Assembly (NCBI RefSeq): GCF_020829645.1
Contig: NZ_JAIVFS010000023.1
Location: 43,689 to 107,688, forward strand
Direction of reading: 5' to 3'
Source: Nostoc mirabile CHAB5784
GTDB taxonomy: Bacteria > Cyanobacteriota > Cyanobacteriia > Cyanobacteriales > Nostocaceae
DNA length: 64,000 bases
The position numbers and the translations under genes are program-made. Positions 61,214-64,000 of this stretch are shown here, piece by piece (the stretch's first letter is position 1; each line of letters opens with the position of its first letter). Below the pieces are notes generated by a model. The model made no database searches. It was not told the DNA's origin and worked only from the letters and a program-made list of their open reading frames with translations.

Positions 61214-62872
61214 TTAGGGAATAAATTGAATCAGCTGGTACTCTTTGACAGTACCGATAATGCGGTGAGGTCGAGATAATTTCGGGGACTGGTCAGTATA
61301 GATCCAAGCATAGCTCAAAGGTGGTATTTGGGAAATAGAGGCTACTTGTTGGGCATGAATAGAAAGATAGAAATCAAACAGTACTTGGGTTTTCTGGTCT
61401 ATTTGCACATAGTAGGTAGGATGAGATTGGAGAATTGAAGCGATCGCACTTTGTTGTAAGAAAGATTTCAAAACAGGGTTATAGTCACTTAAAAGCCCTA
61501 TGCTACCCGTCATCGCCAAAGCCAGCCAACAGGGAATTAACCAACCTGCAATCCAATAACGTGCTGTGAGAAACTTCTTGCCAAAGTGGTAACGACTAAT
61601 CCACACCACAGGTAAAATTAACCAACCCAAGCTTATAGCCAAGCCAATAGTTGCATAATTGCGGATGTCAGAACCACCCCAAGTAAGAACGCCAATACTC
61701 GCTATTACAAGTAAAACACCGAACCCACCAAAGCCATAACTGAGATTTCGAGGAAGATTCTTTTTTGCAAAAAGGCTTAATATATTTATTTTACCTTTTT
61801 GAAAAGGTAATTGTGGAGGAATTCCTCTCTCGTAAATACTACCTAACCAGTTTAAACCCACAGATGCAAACAAAGCTATAAACGGATAAAGGCAAAGACT
61901 ATAGTGAGGGAGACGAGTGCTAAAAAGACTAAGTTCACAAAATAGCACAAGTGGAAAGCCAACTAATATTAACTGATAACGATGAATAGGACGACGAACA
62001 GTCAAAAACAAACCTAAAAGTCCGAAAAAAGCCCAAGGAAATGCTTTTAAAAGAATATTCCATAAATAAAACAGCCGATCATTTTTATCATTATTTTCAG
62101 AACCTAGCTGCACAACAAACTTCAGCAACTCCTCAAAACTCTGATTTCCGTAGTGCTGCCAGCTTAACCACAGCCAAACACAGGTAGGTATTAAACCTAC
62201 GAAAAAGCCTAAATATAAAATTGGGTTAGTAAGATGACGATGGCGGCGATGTTCCCAAATTAAATAAGGGAATAAAGCTATGATTGGCAAAAAAATCATA
62301 AAGCTTCTGACTAAGAAACCTAAACCTAAACTGAAACCAGCTATAAAACTCCAAAAATAGCGATATTTAGGATGTAATTCCGTTTTTATTAAAGACAAAA
62401 TAGCTAAAAGTACCAAGAGAACCATCGGGACATCAGGTGTACTTAAGCGAGAGTATTGCAGCCAGAGAAATTCCACACTTAAAATTGCAGCAGCAAGCCT
62501 TGCTAATTTTTTGCCTAGCATACTTTTGCCGATTTCATACACAACCCATAAGCTAAAAATGCTAGCAATCATACTAGGAAGACGCGCACTAGTATCACTC
62601 ATACCAAACAGCTTGTAGAAACTGGCAATTATCCAATAAGGGCCAGGGGTTTTATGATGTGCATTTTGCCAAGGAGTTATCCAATTACCAGAATCAAACA
62701 TCAGACGGGCACGCGATGCATAAAGCGCTTCATCATGTGCCATTAGGCTATTGTGCCCAGAAGTAAATAGTAATAAGGGCAGTATCCAAACTAACAAACT
62801 AACATAGGGTAATGGTGCTACTAGGCGGATTTGTCGCCAAATATGCTGCAACAAGTGTAGTTTATATAACAT
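61214..62872 (-). CDS. GT39-type (ArnT-like) membrane glycosyltransferase
   Basis: 552 residues, about 12 membrane helices. The first loop has MAHDEALYASRARLMFDSGN (acidic DE pair) and WQNAHHKTPGPYWI, both characteristic of ArnT/PMT enzymes. SRLSTPDVPMVLLVL and LPHYSLCLYPFIALF follow. It probably transfers a sugar from a polyprenyl donor to lipid or cell-surface glycan; donor and acceptor are unknown. It is shorter than the GT39 at 14517 and lacks the TPR tail. It diverges from the methyltransferase gene. Confidence 0.87.
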   Translation of the reverse strand: MLYKLHLLQHIWRQIRLVAPLPYVSLLVWILPLLLFTSGHNSLMAHDEALYASRARLMFDSGNWITPWQNAHHKTPGPYWIIASFYKLFGMSDTSARLPSMIASIFSLWVVYEIGKSMLGKKLARLAAAILSVEFLWLQYSRLSTPDVPMVLLVLLAILSLIKTELHPKYRYFWSFIAGFSLGLGFLVRSFMIFLPIIALFPYLIWEHRRHRHLTNPILYLGFFVGLIPTCVWLWLSWQHYGNQSFEELLKFVVQLGSENNDKNDRLFYLWNILLKAFPWAFFGLLGLFLTVRRPIHRYQLILVGFPLVLFCELSLFSTRLPHYSLCLYPFIALFASVGLNWLGSIYERGIPPQLPFQKGKINILSLFAKKNLPRNLSYGFGGFGVLLVIASIGVLTWGGSDIRNYATIGLAISLGWLILPVVWISRYHFGKKFLTARYWIAGWLIPCWLALAMTGSIGLLSDYNPVLKSFLQQSAIASILQSHPTYYVQIDQKTQVLFDFYLSIHAQQVASISQIPPLSYAWIYTDQSPKLSRPHRIIGTVKEYQLIQFIP

Positions 62873-63010
62873 TGAATTGATAAAAATCGAATGCTGCTAT
62901 TTAGACTCGTTTTTGTGTCCTGCTGTTATTAAAATATGTTACATAGTGTTTGTTAAAAAATATCTGAAATTGCAGTAATTTTCGGAAAAAGTCCTCCAAA
63001 ACAGAGATTT

Positions 63011-63655
63011 ATGCAGTTAAGACCGAATCAACGCCTGAAATTAGACGATACAGACGATAAGCTGTTCTATGCCTATCCCCGCTTTGTTACCCATGTGGAT
63101 GAAGGATTTATTCAACAGTTAACGGATTTATATCGCGATCGCCTCAAACCCAACACCCGTATTTTTGATATGATGAGCAGCTGGGTATCTCATCTGCCAG
63201 AAGAAATGCAGTTTGCCCATGTGGAGGGACACGGACTCAACGGTGAAGAACTAGCACGAAATCCCCGTTTAAATCATTACTTTGTGCAAAATCTTAACGA
63301 AAATCCGCAGCTACCTTTACCAGATGAAGATTTTGATGCTGTTCTCAATTGCGTATCTGTGCAGTATGTGCAATATCCAGAAGCAGTATTTTCTGAAATT
63401 TACCGCATTCTCAAACCCGGTGGTGTGGCAATTATCAGCTTTTCTAACCGGATGTTTTTTGAAAAAGCGATTCAAGCTTGGCGGGAGGCTTCAGAAGCAC
63501 AGCGAGTAGAATTAGTCAAAGAGTATTTCGCCTCAGTTCCAGGATTTACAACCGCAGAAGTTATAGCTCATAAGTCAACATTACCCAATTTCTTACAGTG
63601 GTTGGGTGCAGCTGGAGGAGATCCGTTTTATGCCGTTATAGCTTACCGCAGTTAA
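63011..63655 (+). CDS. Class I SAM-dependent methyltransferase
   Basis: 214 residues. An unusual N-terminus (LDDTDDKLFYAYPRFVTHVD) leads to NTRIFDMMSSWVSHLP, which stands where the SAM-binding motif I (normally Gly-rich) should be, then VEGHGLNGEELARNP, LPLPDEDFDAVLNCVSVQYV and RILKPGGVAIISFSNRMF. The loss of glycines in motif I is typical of this family in cyanobacteria and plants, from memory. Substrate unknown. Single gene. Confidence 0.82.
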   Translation: MQLRPNQRLKLDDTDDKLFYAYPRFVTHVDEGFIQQLTDLYRDRLKPNTRIFDMMSSWVSHLPEEMQFAHVEGHGLNGEELARNPRLNHYFVQNLNENPQLPLPDEDFDAVLNCVSVQYVQYPEAVFSEIYRILKPGGVAIISFSNRMFFEKAIQAWREASEAQRVELVKEYFASVPGFTTAEVIAHKSTLPNFLQWLGAAGGDPFYAVIAYRS

Positions 63656-63672
63656 ATTAACTAGCACAGCAC

Positions 63673-63835
63673 GGCTATTTCATTCTATACATAAACCGCC
63701 CATAACTAAAGTTCTAGGCTAATAGCTAAAGTCCGTTAAAACGGACTAGAACCTTTTCTCAGTCATCTTTAGATGACTTTCGCTATTAGACTCAGAATTC
63801 ATTCTGAGGCGGGCTTTTCGGAGAATGAAATAGCC
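63673..63835. mobile_element. MITE-like unit F
   Basis: Perfect 14-bp inverted ends GGCTATTTCATTCT / AGAATGAAATAGCC over 163 bp. A 15-bp direct repeat CTAGCACAGCACGGC lies at 63661-63675 and 63839-63853, partly overlapping the left end. The interior has aaagttc, gctaaagtccgtt/aacggac and attcattctgaggcgg modules shared with B1 and C1. From 63854 to 64000 I see no complete gene. Confidence 0.7.
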
Positions 63836-64000
63836 CTGCTAGCACAGCACGGCGTAAATCCAGCTATTATCTCAAACTGGAGTTTAGACTAAAAGCGATA
63901 TGAGAGAACGCAAATCAAATGGAATTAGAGATTAAAAATATTATCTTGTCAGCCTCAAAGCATCCGCGACCTTTAACAATTCTGTAGTATATCTGCTCCA

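Noticed and set aside
1..64000. tRNA or rRNA genes
   Set aside because: Reading for T-loop and anticodon-arm patterns and rRNA signatures gave nothing convincing; a tRNAscan-SE run would settle this.

Overview
The window comes from a filamentous, probably Nostocales-type cyanobacterium (Nostoc/Anabaena relatives). The signs are the many HIP1 octamers (GCGATCGC), heptameric STRR repeats (aattcgt, atgacaa and actccta types), cyanobacterial genes such as sipA, and dense two-component and S-layer-homology content. There is no rRNA, tRNA or CRISPR array here, so the genus is not fixed. The region is chromosomal accessory-type sequence: mostly single genes or short operons separated by long, repeat-rich gaps.

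Layout. 0-9.3 kb: MerA-like flavoprotein, glutathione-dependent formaldehyde dehydrogenase, AvtA, RimM, a GNAT acetyltransferase and phosphoketolase. 9.5-11.2 kb: a tnpB element without tnpA, and a 21-bp minisatellite. 11.5-20.9 kb: a beta-helix/SLH protein, Uma2, GT39 transferase, CadD-like transporter, orphan substrate-binding protein and S-formylglutathione hydrolase. 21.0-23.5 kb: a three-gene MNIO (DUF692) operon whose first gene encodes a membrane protein with a Ser/Gly/Cys-rich tail. 23.6-30.4 kb: K+ channel, nucleoside deaminase, NarL-type two-component pair, Spy-like protein, SipA, Tat-exported PrxQ-like peroxiredoxin and ModA. 30.7-36.6 kb: B12-radical SAM protein, a cupin/cysteine-hydrolase/amidohydrolase cluster and a DUF6615-like protein. 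36.6-39.1 kb: a damaged toxin-antitoxin pair next to histidine-kinase debris, a CNT nucleoside transporter and a receiver-domain remnant. 40-49.4 kb: SLH-FAS1 barrel protein, O-methyltransferase, a pile of nested repeats, an alpha/beta hydrolase/DUF4112/BrkB operon and small proteins. 49.5-55.1 kb: a four-gene signalling operon (CHASE3 kinase, Rcp1-like regulator, regulator-kinase hybrid, regulator-PAS-GGDEF-EAL). 56-58.5 kb: a second tnpB inserted just before a TPR gene. 58.8-63.7 kb: Uma2, a decayed MarR-EmrA-EmrB locus, GT39 and a methyltransferase.

Functional links. Formaldehyde dehydrogenase and S-formylglutathione hydrolase are consecutive steps of glutathione-dependent formaldehyde oxidation, although 16 kb apart. 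The four signalling genes probably form a phosphorelay ending in c-di-GMP turnover. The MNIO operon looks like a peptide-modification system in which the substrate may be the Cys-rich tail of a membrane protein rather than a small free peptide; this is the best candidate for an under-described system.

The second main theme is repeats. At least eight kinds of inverted-repeat-bounded (MITE-like) unit are present. One family has four copies with 5-bp target duplications. One locus (42715-43472) is a nested stack whose uninterrupted form survives at 47792-47938. Similar internal modules recur inside units with different terminal repeats. Several pseudogene fragments (SDR, eRF1-like, histidine kinase, receiver domain, two MFS transporters, EmrA) show ongoing decay of the intergenic space.
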